A stretch of 64,000 nucleotides of DNA from Ephemerocybe angulata (Eukaryota > Basidiomycota > Agaricomycetes > Agaricales > Psathyrellaceae). A program made the translations under genes and the position numbers. The stretch is from NCBI GenBank assembly GCA_013368325.1, contig JAACJK010000172.1:186001-250000 (forward strand). The letters are read 5' to 3'. This document shows, in pieces, positions 22,367 through 33,504 of the stretch (position 1 is its first letter; each line of letters starts with the position of its first letter). Under the pieces are notes generated by a model, which saw nothing but the letters and a program-made list of their open reading frames with translations, ran no database searches and was not told the origin of the DNA.

Positions 22367-24447
22367 TCAAAGCAAAAGATCATCATCTCCACCAGCCGAC
22401 GCGCCAGCATTGGTAGAAGTCCCAAAACTTCCAAAAGCCCCTCCGCCAAACTGCGCCGGCTGAGGCTGCTTCTGCCCACCCGCTCCCCAAATGCTCGCCT
22501 GCGCTTTCTCCTTCTGCAGCGCCTGTATCGACTTGGTCCCAGCCACAGGTGTAGCAGGCTTCGATGTCGACGCACCAAGTCCGAGCGACCACAGATCATC
22601 AAAGTTCGCCGACGCGGGCTTCGCGGGCGCAGCAGCGGGGGTGGAAGCCGGTCTCGCAGTGTTTCCAAAGGACGCCTGCGAGGTGGCGGTCGGACGAAGG
22701 GGAGCCGTGCCCCCAAAGAGGTTTTGCGACTGCATGGGCTGCATTGATGGCGCAGTAGGCGAGGCGAAGCCACCTTGGGACGAAAGTGAAGGGGAAGGGC
22801 GGTGGGCATTAGTGAACCCTCCGAGGGGCGCCCCGTACCCTGGGGGAGGCTGGGCCTGACCGAAGGACGGAGCAGAAGGCTGTCGGGGAGGGGGTGAAGA
22901 GCTGTTCAGCATGGCAAGGAGGTTTGGCTTCGCCTGTGCCACTGGTGCCGCCGCAACCGGTGCCTGCTGAACGGGAGCAGCCTGGAAGTCTGCGAAGTCA
23001 TCATCTAAAGGTTATGGTGATATTAGGATGCGTATTCTTAGCAGTGGCTTATCTTACGCACCATCCAATGAGACCGCGTTCACGGCAGGCAATGCCTTGT
23101 TGGTAGCGGGAGGTGCAGGTGCAGAAACGGAGCTACCGAATGCGTCGTCTCCGAAGTCACCGAGAAGGTCCTCGACAGGAGCTGGGGGCGGTGGTGCAGG
23201 AGCAGGGACAGGGACAGACGCCTTTCGGGAAGGATTGCGATGGGAGGTAGAAGCTCGAGCAGGGGTCGAACTGGTGTTGTGGGCAAGGTCGTCGCCTCCA
23301 GCATCGTATTCCTCGAATTGGCGCCGGCTCTGGGTGGTGGTAGTGTTATGATCGTTGTAATTGTAGGAAGGACCGCCGCCGCTGTATGATCCAGCACCAG
23401 ATCCGTAGTGATCTGTGCCGTGGAGCGTGAAAATGAGTGCAATGCATAAACCACAGCAGAAATCCAGTCCGCACCGTTCGCATATCCACCATCACTACCA
23501 CTTCCACCTCCACCTCCACCTCCTCCGCTTGTGAAGCTGTCACTCCCGAAACCACCGTAGCGACCTGCAGATCCCCCACTGAAGCCCATTGCATCATTTC
23601 CAACACCGGTGAACTTGTTTTTGTTCGCTTTGGCTTTACGCCTCTCCGAGCGAATCTTCTCGACGTCTGTCAGCAGTTCTACCAGCTCTTTGGATCGGTT
23701 TCGGACTGGATGCAGTTAGCACAAAGTGGCAGATGGCGGTAATGACAAGGACTTACCATTGATGCCCTCATCCTTGCCCTTGTCGTCAATGTAGTGGAAG
23801 TTGCGCAGCATCTTAATAGTGGAGATGTGAGAACGCGCATCGTCCACAACTCGCTCAGAGCCGTTCTTGATGAGATATTCAAGGAGTACGAGGGCCTAGC
23901 AGCATTTGGTCAGTTGGCCATCCAAATGTACCCACAACAGTCCCTACTTTGTAGATTTGGCGCCACTGTCGTGCTTCCTTTTCCATAAACCTGGCGTAGA
24001 TGCAAGGCATGATCTCATTGAAGTGGGCGCTGAATTCATGGCGATAAGAGGCTTGCAATAGAGCTATATACAAGAACGTACAAGTTGAAAGTCCTACAGA
24101 GTTACTGTCAGCTTTGGCAATCCAAGTCAAGTGAGCTTTAAGAGCACATACCCTTGGGATATTTCTCCCATCAAAGTCGAGCTCGCCCCCCTTTAACGAT
24201 ATCTATGAGACGCCAAGCGGTGATTACAGCCAACTGAACTTACCAGGGGTCGTCATTAGTAGCTTCTCTAACCTTTGCCTCCATCTCGCTGATGTTCAGA
24301 ACGACATTCTTTGCCTATAGCCATCCTTGTCAGCACCTCCACAACTGGGCGCTTTAACGCTGTCATCTGTACCTGCGTGTACATCGACTTGATGTCGTAC
24401 ATCGTCAAGGCCGACAACGTAGTCGACAGAGACTCTATCTTGTCCAT
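22367..24447 (-). CDS. ENT1: Epsin, ENTH-domain endocytic adaptor
   Basis: Epsins bind PtdIns(4,5)P2 through the ENTH domain and recruit clathrin and ubiquitinated cargo at the plasma membrane. The start at 24447 reads MDKIESLSTTLSALTMYDIK. The ENTH domain continues over short introns: AKNVVLNISEMEAKVREATN, DDPWGASSTLMGEIS, YRHEFSAHFNEIMPCIYARF, QWRQIYKALVLLEYLIKNGS and HISTIKMLRNFHYIDDKGKD. Then NRSKELVELLTDVEKIRSER and a basic KANKNKF stretch follow. The tail is low-complexity: a Gly/Ser-rich run, RRQFEEYDAGGDD (possible ubiquitin-interacting helix), EDLLGDFGDDAFGS and a Pro/Ala/Gln region. It ends GGDDDLLL, which looks like a C-terminal clathrin-box-type signal. The gene symbol follows the yeast family name; one-to-one orthology is not claimed. 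Confidence 0.92.
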
Positions 24448-24878
24448 CGTGCTGGATACTCGCTGGCGGAGGGCTCTGGTGTGGTTTCCGTGGTCGGCGT
24501 TGTGGTCAAGGTGATATTTCGGGTCAAGGTCACGGCACGGCTGTGCGCTTCCACGTGCGCTCGGCGCGTTACATCCCTTCGAACCCTGCTCGATGCAATC
24601 TTTTATCTTTCGTCTATTACGCCCACTAGATACAATACAACGCGCATCTCACCCAACTAAGGCCCTCAATGCGAGAACCGGTTCTACAGGGAAACTTCTG
24701 TAGCGACTGTGAGCAGTTCTGAGCTTCCGACGCGCACGTGACAAACACGCATTCTGATTTAAGTGGTTCTCCTAACTTTTCGTGGGTCGTGTCGCAATCG
24801 CCGGTTTCTCTCTGTTCTCCTCTCACCTCTATTCACCCTCCCGCGCAGGACTCGCCGACAAGAAGGACTCACAGCGGG
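24448..24878. other. Divergent promoter, epsin / Ser-rich membrane protein
   Basis: A 431-bp region between divergent start codons. No ORF or motif was recognised with confidence. Confidence 0.4.
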
Positions 24879-27800
24879 ATGCGGTCCTTCTTCAAGAGTC
24901 GCCAGGAGCAGCCGCCCAGCGCGTCTGCAATCGCGACCGCCACATTCACACAGAAGATCCAGGACGAAGAGGTCAGACTGAAACTCGCGCCGATAGAAGA
25001 AGAAAACGTTTCAAGTCAGATATATGCGCCTTTTCCGATACGCCCAGCTTTATATGGACTAGGCGAGCGGTTGAATGAAGAGTCAATGCTCAGCAACGCC
25101 ATTACGGAGGCACGTATCGGGTCGCTTCAGCCCAGCAAAAGGAGAGCTCCACCCGAGACCAGCATTAACGACCAGAATGGTCTACGGGCACTCAATATGA
25201 AAACGAGGAAAGGCGAGGACTGTAAGTGCGGCGTTTCAGGTGTAGCCTAGTGATTTAGCTTTTCCCAAGTAGCAGACGACAGCATGCCCGAGCACAAACT
25301 TCCTTTCCCAAGTCTATATCCCGCAAATCCGAGCGGTACATTTGGCCCGCCGACCATCAGAGAGCAAACGATGGCGAGGTTGAAGAACGGTCCCCAGTAT
25401 GAGTCCTCCAGCCGAGAACGATCACAGTCAGAGGCAACGACATCCACGTTTTACTCCCTCTACAACTCCTCTTCCTCGACCATAAATCCGATATACGACT
25501 TCTCTACTCCTTCATCCAGTCATACGTTTGGAACGCGTACCCCTGCTCGGTCCAATAGCTCAAGCCGTCGCACGCGAATGAACGAGATATTCTTTAACCA
25601 CCTGGAAACGCCCCCTCCCCTGCCACCCCTCAATCACCCTGCTTTTCTTGCATCCAGCCAGGATGGGCTCCCAGAGAGTCAGTCAGTCGGAAGAAGCGCC
25701 TCAGGCAAGACACGTCAATTTCTCAAGGAAAAAGAACCTCGCCATTCATGGTCTTTACCATCGATCCGAAGGCCCACGCCGCGCGAAAGAGTTACGTCTA
25801 GCATTAGCATCGATCCCACGAGGCCGAGGCGCAGAGAGTCGAAGCCATCCCTCGTCTCCAAGCCAGAAGAGAACTCGAAAACCGACGTAGATCCCGCGAG
25901 AAAAAGGCATGCGAAGTCGCAAAGCAAGAGCAGCGTGAAGAGCAATCTGAGTCGAAGGTCAAGCGCCGAATACAGTGCAAAGCAGGCGTCGTTGCTGGGA
26001 GCTGAAAGCCAGGCAGATTCGCACGAGAGCTGGGAGGTCCAGGTATCCAAGGAACTCCTCCGACTTTCTCTTACACAAGAAGTTGCTGTTGTTGGTGGAG
26101 GTAAGACGCAAGACGCGCCGTCGCCGTGGCTTCCAGGAACTGACGGGTTCCGCTTTAGGTCATCCGTCTACACGCGGCGCTAACGTGGGTAGCATCAAGG
26201 TAGCATTCGTCTTTTTACCTGTCCTTTGTCTCTTGCTTACGGCTATCTTCCTTTTCTCTTTTCCTTCTCTTTTGTATCCCTTGTCCCGCCGCGTCCCTTT
26301 AGCGGTTTTATGGTGAGAGCGGTGCGGCGAGAGGTTCAGGACCTGCATTTTCTTTTCCAGGTAAGTCAGCGTGTAAATGGTGGAGTCAGAAGGCCTCGAG
26401 GCAGAAGCAACGTGCCCTATCTCACATGGCCAAAATCTATTGTCAACGGAAATCTCCAGCTAACGATCCCTTTCTTATCCGCAGACACCTCTTCGCTCAA
26501 ACAGGACCATCCTCACCACCGTGCCGCAGCCGTAGGGAAAGCGGGACACCCTCTCGGGACTCTTTCTTCGATCGATTCTGCCATCCTGGCCAGTAGTATG
26601 TCAGAGAGCCATGGCTCAAACGTCTCGAAGGGAATCTTGAATCCTTCCACTGGCAAATTCAGGCCCAAGGCAGGCCCTCGCCAGGTAAGGTCAAAATCCA
26701 GCCCGGAACGCACCCGTACGCCATCACCTCCCCCGCCCAAGCTCGATACTATCTCCGCTGTATCTGGCTCCGGTCAAGCCTCCTCCTCCCTCCTCGCTCC
26801 CCCAGTTCTTTCCTTTACTGCACCCACCCCGGAAGCTTCCCCTATCTCCCCCAAGCGCCGCGCTCACCACAAGTCCACCCCGACTCATCCTGCCTCGGTA
26901 CTACGCACGCCGCCGCCCGTTCAAAAATCGCATTCAAGCGGGTCTACGAAAAGGAAGGCTGATGAAGCCGAAGTGGACAGCGTCACGCCTCCGCGTGAGC
27001 GCGAGCATAAAACAACCTTCGCTCCGGAGCCCCGCAGTAAGCACGGTCAACTGCATCTCCTTTGAGTCCCGTTGCTAACCTGCATGCATCGCCTAGCTCA
27101 CCGAGCTTCCGCTAACTCGGGGTCGTCGCATGCACCTTCGTCGTTTCACAGGAGCAAGCGTGTTCGGACTTCCCTTCCTCCACCCGACCCACATGGGTCC
27201 CAGCGGAGCGCAGCGCCCTCACTTGGTGACAGCCCGAATGCTAAGTCGACTGGGTCGTGGTCTAGCAAGAACAGTAAAGCTAGCGCGAGTCATGTAGGAC
27301 CCTACCGCTCGAGTAGACCTCCTTCGACGAAAGATGTGCACGCCGCCGGCAGCGGCGCCCCTCGTCGCTCAGATTCCCGACGCAGTTTGTCACAGGCGTC
27401 TATTCCGATATCAGCGTTCATGTCCCCTCATGCGCCGTCGATCTCACGGTCCAGTACGTTCCACATGCGTGATCCAAGAAAGCCGTCTCGCATTCAAGCT
27501 ACGCCTTGGACGTTGTCTTTCCCGGACGAGGTGCAAGACGGCGCAAGCAAGTGGGCATTGAAGGGCTGGACGGATCGGGGCGGTAGCCCGTTACATGCTT
27601 GGTTATTCCTCATTGGGTTTATAATTTTTCCGCTGTGGTGGCTTGCTGGGTTTGCTATTCCTATCCCTCGGACGAGGAGGCTGGAGAGCGGAGATGCGGA
27701 GAAGGGCGTCGTTCTTGATGATCCGCAGGTAGAACACGGTACGTTCATTTAGTGCCTTCATTACCGTCGGGCCCTCCCGAACTAAGTTCCTCTCCTGTCT

Positions 27801-27897
27801 AGATTATAAGTCTTGGCGAAGGCGCTGCCGCATCATGGCAGGTGTCTCGATCCTGACGTATATTCCCTTCATTGTTCTCGTCGCCATCTTCGCTTGA
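24879..27897 (+). CDS. Ser/Pro-rich disordered protein with two C-terminal membrane segments
   Basis: The start at 24879 reads MRSFFKSRQEQPPSAS. Exons at about 24879-25220, 25270-26101, 26158-26199, 26485-27035, 27097-27740 and 27803-27897 keep one frame. Some 80% of the protein is Ser, Pro and Arg rich and likely disordered, with many basic and phosphorylatable patches (RRTRMNEIFFNHLETPPPLP, SSPERTRTPSPPPPKL, KSTGSWSSKNSKAS). Only the C-terminus looks folded: LHAWLFLIGFIIFPLWWLAG is one hydrophobic segment. A short basic/acidic loop (RTRRLESGDAEK) follows, then MAGVSILTYIPFIVLVAIFA as a second segment ending at TGA 27895-27897. I recognise no named family. The topology (long cytoplasmic N-tail, membrane hairpin) suggests an ER- or plasma-membrane-tethered scaffold; that is inference. 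Confidence 0.7.
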
Positions 27898-28782
27898 TTC
27901 ACGTTCACGCCCCGTTCGGTCTACGCTTTCCCCCTGCACGCTTTTTAATGTTCTACGATGTCTGTCTTCGGCTGGTTTTCTTTCTTGGTCCTCCCATCTT
28001 CGTTGTGTCGAGCTGTCGCTTCAGTTTCGTCGAATATCACATCTACCCCACCGCAGTTCCTGCACCCCTCACATACTGCCATACATTCCAACCGCATCTC
28101 CTCCCAAAGAGACACTCTCGCTCGTTCACCTCTCCATCCAATCCTTCGAGCCAGACAGACTTTCCCACATGCATCCCCATGGACTCGTGTCATACACTCA
28201 TTTGCAACTGCCACTCTCTTTCGTTTGTTCACCTTCTGATTCTTTAGTACGCGAGCTTTCCATGCCTTTGTTCCCGTGCGGCTTTCCCCATCGTGTATTC
28301 TTAGTATACCGCTGGAGTCTTCGCGGTTTTAGCGTAGTTTGTAGTAGTTAGTTATCCATGCGTACCCCGTCCTTGATGTCTTCGTTCTCGGTACTTTAGC
28401 GTTTTCTAGTTTACCCTTGGTTCTGTGGCTGGCTGCGAACGCTTTATTGCCTTACCTTACGCGTACTCTTACCTACTCCTACTACGATACATCCGTGACT
28501 GCTCTGGCTATTTATCCGCCAGACAAAATAATGTGTTTGTTGATGGTCTTCTTTTGATTGCCCATTCAACTATGGAATAAATCTTTGAACCGCATCCCAT
28601 ACTTGCTAGGCCACAGAATACAGACACTTATGAGCACTATTCGCTTGAGCTGGAGTTAGTAGGCGGGCGCTTAAATTCGAGTCACGAGATTTGGATTGGC
28701 GAGCTCGAGATCAAGCGCCTGGCTTGTTCCGTTCTACCATGATCGCCGGTGTAATCTTGGTGTAACTTGTCTTCTCGCACTC
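27898..28782. other. Intergenic, pyrimidine-rich 3' flank
   Basis: About 885 bp, strongly C/T-rich on the + strand through about 28330, fitting a long 3' UTR and then the promoter of the RPC9/RPC17 gene. No ORF is supported. Confidence 0.4.
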
Positions 28783-29752
28783 ATGGAGGTGAATCTCAGT
28801 CACACCTCACTACTGGACGACGTTCTGACTCACTCACTGCCTATCGTCTGACCTCGCTCCCTGTGTCCTATTCACATCCGCGTATTCCGGAATCCGCATG
28901 CCCGCCTGCGACCACCTCCGCTTCGACGCTCGGCCATCCGAATCCGAATCTAGGTCATCAACGCCCGTTCAGCGCTTCTGTCGAACTATGAAGTCTTGAC
29001 GCTGTTGAAGGAGCTGGAGAGCGAGCATTTGGCAAGGACGAAGGCGATTCAGAGGATCAAGAAGGAGGATGAGGCGAGTGGGAAGGGGGTTATTCCTGGG
29101 AACAACACGACGGTTGTGGAGACGAGCGAGAATTTGAGGACTGTTGAGGTCGAGGTGCGTTGTTTTGTTTCTCTTTTTTGCCTTCCTGCGAGTGGTCATG
29201 GGTGCAGGCCAGTTGGGGTGGGAGTGGGGGGGCATGAACGCTGATTGCGGTTTTCTTTGGATAGGCTATTGGGTACCTTGGTGCAGACTACCTTCCTACG
29301 AGTGGGCAGACGCCCGAGGGTATCACGAAGTTGGTCAAGGCGCTGGAGCCGTACGAGTTGACGAAGACGGAAAAATTGCAGATTGTCAACCTGGCGCCGA
29401 CGACGCCAGTCGAACTCTACGTCGTACGCTCCTTTCCCTATGATACCCCTGCTCGCGCTTACTTCAACTAACCCGTCGTTAGATCGTGGAGGAACTGGAG
29501 GACCGGCTGGGAGAGCGGATGGACGAGCTGCTCGAGAACATTCAGACGATACAGGGCACAAGCACGGTTGCTGCTCCGGTGAATGGTGTTTCTGAGGGGG
29601 CGCAGATTATTCAGGAGGGCGAGGGAGTGGCGACTTGGGCGAATCCGGGTGGGTTTGAGGAGGACGCGGATGCGGTGTATGATGAGGATATGTTTGATGA
29701 TACTGGGGAGGGCGCCGGTGTCGAGGGCGACTTGGATGCTGAGGAAGACTAG
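28783..29752 (+). CDS. RPC17: RNA polymerase III subunit RPC9/RPC17 (Rpb4/CGRP-RCP family)
   Basis: This subunit forms the Pol III stalk with Rpc25 and contacts TFIIIB during initiation in the nucleus. A two-codon first exon (ATG GAG at 28783-28788) is joined across a 165-nt intron to VINARSALLSNYEVLTLLKE, which matches the family's N-terminal signature. The middle reads SENLRTVEVEAIGYLGADYL, then TKLVKALEPYELTKTEKLQI, VNLAPTTPVELYVIVEELED and RLGERMDELL, the helical HRDC-like domain. The C-terminus is an acidic tail, EDADAVYDEDMFDDTGEG, ending GDLDAEED at TAG 29750-29752. Very short 5' exons like this are easily missed by gene finders. The gene looks intact. Confidence 0.9.
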
Positions 29753-30243
29753 TTGGGTGAGTTCTCTGCCTTAGGATTGTGCCGAATGCCTGAATTGATT
29801 TTCTCTAGGCTTTCTGCTATACAAAAGAGGTCTCTATCGTTGAAGACACAGCCGAACCCAGGCACCTTCTCGGACTTGTTGCACCGAGTGCATATGGTCA
29901 TATGTCTGGACGACATCAACTATCAGTCACATTGGCGGCTGCGCATCTGAGGCCAGCTCATCAGGCTCTGAAACCTTTGAGAGCCAGTAGAGGGATACCG
30001 GGGATGTAACTATCGTAATTAGGGTGCAGGAATCAAGCAGGAATATAGTAGATGAGGCTGCTTACATAATGTGAGGTCGTACACCAAACAAAGGCTCAAA
30101 CAAGGTTGTGCTCTTTACATTTGACTGTGAATACACAGGACATACGGAATCCACAGATTCAGAGTACGTCGCCCCCCAGGAAAATGCTGCCCAGAACGGC
30201 TCATAAAGATCGCTTTTCAGCCCAATATCACCCCGCAAAACCC
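29753..30243. other. Intergenic spacer, tandem + strand genes
   Basis: 491 bp between the RPC17 stop and the NOT2 start. Nothing recognisable; presumed terminator and promoter. Confidence 0.4.
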
Positions 30244-32570
30244 ATGAATCGAGCAGGTATGTAAAATGATCCATGCGCCCTTGCCAACTCCCGTCGCGCA
30301 CCGATGTTCAATGTCCCAATCGTCCCAGGTCAACCCCAGCAGCGAGGCCCCAGTCTAGCCACGACGCCGGGAATAACAGGCCCCTTTCGCCCCCCGTTCC
30401 CTGGATATCCGATGCCCCCAAGAAACGTCTTGCAGTCCGGCGGATATGTGCCCAATCTGCAGCCCAACAGCCATCGAACAGGCACCCAGCCATCGCAGGT
30501 CCCGAGCATGACACCGCAGCCGACACCGGGCTTTATGCAGGCGAGAGGGCAGGGCAGTTTCGCGTTTGGTGGAGGGGCGCTCGGGCAGCATCAGGGTTCC
30601 GCACCGCTACAGCAACAGCAGCAGCAACAACAACAGCTGTCGTCTCAGCAGCAGCAGCAGACAAACGGAACATCAACGCCGATGCCTCCCCATCTCACCC
30701 AGTCATCCATTATCGGCACACCCTCAATAGCCTCGTCGACGGAGGTCGCCCTTGATCCCAATGATTTTCCCGTTCTTGGATCAACACCGACAAATACGAC
30801 ATCGAGCAGTGGGACGGCGGGTGGAACGGCGGCGGGCGGGACGAGCTATGCGAGCCAGGCGGGTACAGGCGTGTCACTGGCGGGTTCAAGCGCGGGTGGC
30901 ATTGGGAGTGCGTCCGGCAACCAGCCAAGAGATTTCACCCCCGACGACTTTCCAGCACTCGGCGGTCAGTCGCACAACAGCCAGAGCCAGAACGGATCTC
31001 AGAACCAAAACTCGAACTCGGACAGCATACCGCACCCCCCGGGTTTGAATGGTTTCCAGCAAGAGTTTCGGAGCAGGAATTTGTTGGGGGATCTGTCAGG
31101 AGGCATCCCGCAAGGGACGCCTGGAATGCTCAACCTTGGGCCGCAGGCGAGGAATGTGCATCCCGGCTTCCAGCAGAACCAGACAGAATCAGACAAGCTG
31201 CAAAGAGTGAGCCTCTTTCCGTTTCGTTCATTCATCATACAACGCGTCCCATCACAAGTTCCCCGCGACCACCAGCTGTTCCGATAGCTTAATTGGAGTG
31301 CTGACGCGCGAAGCTACAGAGTAACTATTCTTTGAAGCAGGCGGCTCATGCGGCTTGGAACTCTCCAAATTCAGCTTCCCAATCCCAGCAAGCCGGCGGT
31401 ACTGCTACCGTGGGTTGAATGGCCGTTGTGCAACATAGATGCTAATAGAGTTTACTTTGCAGAATGGAACAAGTCAAACTTCGTTACCGTCGCATCTCAA
31501 TGCACCTCCAGGCGTTCCACCACCAACGGGTTCATATCCACAGCAACAACAATCTGGTAATCCGAATCTTCCCACCAACGGACCTTACCCCTCAGATGGA
31601 CTTCCTTCAGGTGACGCCAACGTGAATGTAAGCGCAGCAAATGCGAACGGGACATCGCACCCCAATCCCACACCATCGTCGAATCCGAACTCGTCAGCAC
31701 ACCCTCAAACGCCAGCACAACAAGTGTTGATCAGTGCCGCTGACCGCTGGGGTCTATTGTCACTAATTACCCTAATGAAGACCGCCAACAGCGAGCTTGA
31801 TCACGGGCTGAGCAGCATAGGAACGGATTTGGGAACGATGGGGTTGGATATGTCATATCCTGGGTGAGCTCGTTTTACTTTCTCCTGTGTCGGGGTTTAA
31901 TGTAACGTTCTACAGGAACCTGTATTCTACATTCATTACGCCATGGGCAGACCAGTCCGCTGCTCATCAAGTGGAGCCCGATTTCCATCTGCCCGCATGT
32001 TATCTCAGTGTACAGGCACCGCCGCCAGGCCCTTCGAAGGCGGCACTGTTCAGCGACGAGACACTGTTCTTCATGTTCTATTCAAGTCCACGGGATGCTC
32101 TCCAGGAAGTAGCAGCCCAGGAACTGTAAGTTTGATTTCGCCCACCCAAACCCGTCTCAAGAACATGCGCTAAGCTGTAATTCCGCGTTTGTCGCAGGTG
32201 GAACCGCAACTGGAGATGGCACAAGGAACTTCGGTTATGGATCACGAAGGAAAGCGGTACTGCACCTTCGAATAAGGTCCAGGGAGGCGAGCAAGGGTTG
32301 TACACGTTCTGGGACCCGGAGAGTTGGCAGAAGGAAAGGAAGGAAATGACGGTTCTATACGCCGATCTAGAAGAGAAATCGTCACCGGCATTTATGCCTG
32401 GGTCAGGCTTGGTTCCTTCGCACCAAGCAACGCCTCAAACGCCGGGAGGAGGACCCGCTCCTCAGCAACAACAACAGCACGCGCAATCCACGCAATTGGG
32501 AGCCCAGCTACCCAATCAAGGACCGACACCGCAAAGAGCGACTTTCCCGATGGGCGTTGCCGGTTTGTGA
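30244..32570 (+). CDS. NOT2: CCR4-NOT complex subunit NOT2
   Basis: NOT2 (CDC36/CNOT2) pairs with NOT3/5 on the NOT1 scaffold of the CCR4-NOT deadenylase, acting in mRNA decay and transcription. The best start is 30244: a 13-nt exon (MNRA) spliced over 30257-30328 into GQPQQRGPSLATTPG. If that intron is retained, translation could start at MFNVPIVPGQP (30304). The N-terminal region is disordered, with a CAG-encoded poly-Gln run near 30608-30660 and the two related segments DPNDFPVLG and TPDDFPALGG, the short motifs typical of NOT2 proteins. After ADRWGLLSLITLMKTANSEL, the C-terminal NOT-box domain includes DLNYSTFITPW-like, HLPACYLSVQAPPPGPSKAA, ELWNRNWRWHKELRLWIT and GLYTFWDPESWQKERKEMTV. 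A Gln-rich tail follows. It ends GVAGL, TGA at 32568-32570. Confidence 0.93.
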
Positions 32571-33504
32571 GGGATAGGTTCTCCCTTTTTGTGCCGTGTA
32601 TTTCTTTCACCTTGTCTGTTCTTGTTGCAACATGACGAGTCAATCATTTCTAGTATCGAGCAATACATATTGAAGCTCGCCGTATTACCCCAATCCTTCA
32701 TCGTTACATTCAAAGCGTATCTCCATCCTTTTTCTCTATCCTTTCTGTTCCCCGAACTGTGTACTACCCTGTACTCCTTCCACTTTTTGCTGTTTGACAT
32801 ATCCTAACCTGTGTGCGCGCCTCATGCTCCCCGGTGCTGAACGGACTTAATGGCCACCTGTATTGTCTCCGAGTCGAGATTGTTCAGGCTTGAGGAATGC
32901 CCGATCGATGCAGAGACGCGAAAGAGCCGTCCATCGACGACCATCGCTAGTTTCCCGTTCCCTTCCTCCACGTTGCGAGCTCTTGAATGATTTATGACCT
33001 TATATGACCTCAAGAGCCTATGGGTTCTGGGATTACAGGGCCAAGGCGGAGTCCTACTCTGGATGTCCGACAATGGGACTGGGAGAGAAATACCATGCAC
33101 ATCGTGTTCTCGCGTTTCGGATGAATTTGGGCATTCGCTTGCCTTTGCTTCTCCTGCTGATGATCGAGTCCCTTGGCCACAAACTATACGGTTCGGGATT
33201 GCGGACAGGCAAGGCGACTCGTCGTGATTACATTTCTTTCAATTCTTTGGGTCGAGGTGAGATGCAGCCCCTGGTGCGGGGTATATAATGGCGTCGATGG
33301 AGAGGCTAGGGGCATTAAATCATCGAGATACAACTGCCCCTCCCCCTCCAAGATATGGCAGTCTTCACTGGACCCCACCCAGTTGATTCGGATCAAGTGT
33401 CCTCCGAGTCGATGTTGCCAAACATGAATTGGGAATCCGATGAATCACTTATCGAGTGGTTAACGCGGGTTCCCCACGGACCACTTTCTACGCGCGCGCC
33501 CAAT
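32571..33504. other. Intergenic spacer
   Basis: About 930 bp between NOT2 and GGTase-I beta. Short ORFs such as 32994-33227 carry no domain. An in-frame upstream extension (from 33355) of the next gene is possible but has no family support. Confidence 0.4.

Noticed and set aside
30608..30660. CAG-rich tract as a microsatellite or repeat element
   Set aside because: It encodes the poly-Gln run of NOT2, common in this family; described in the gene entry.
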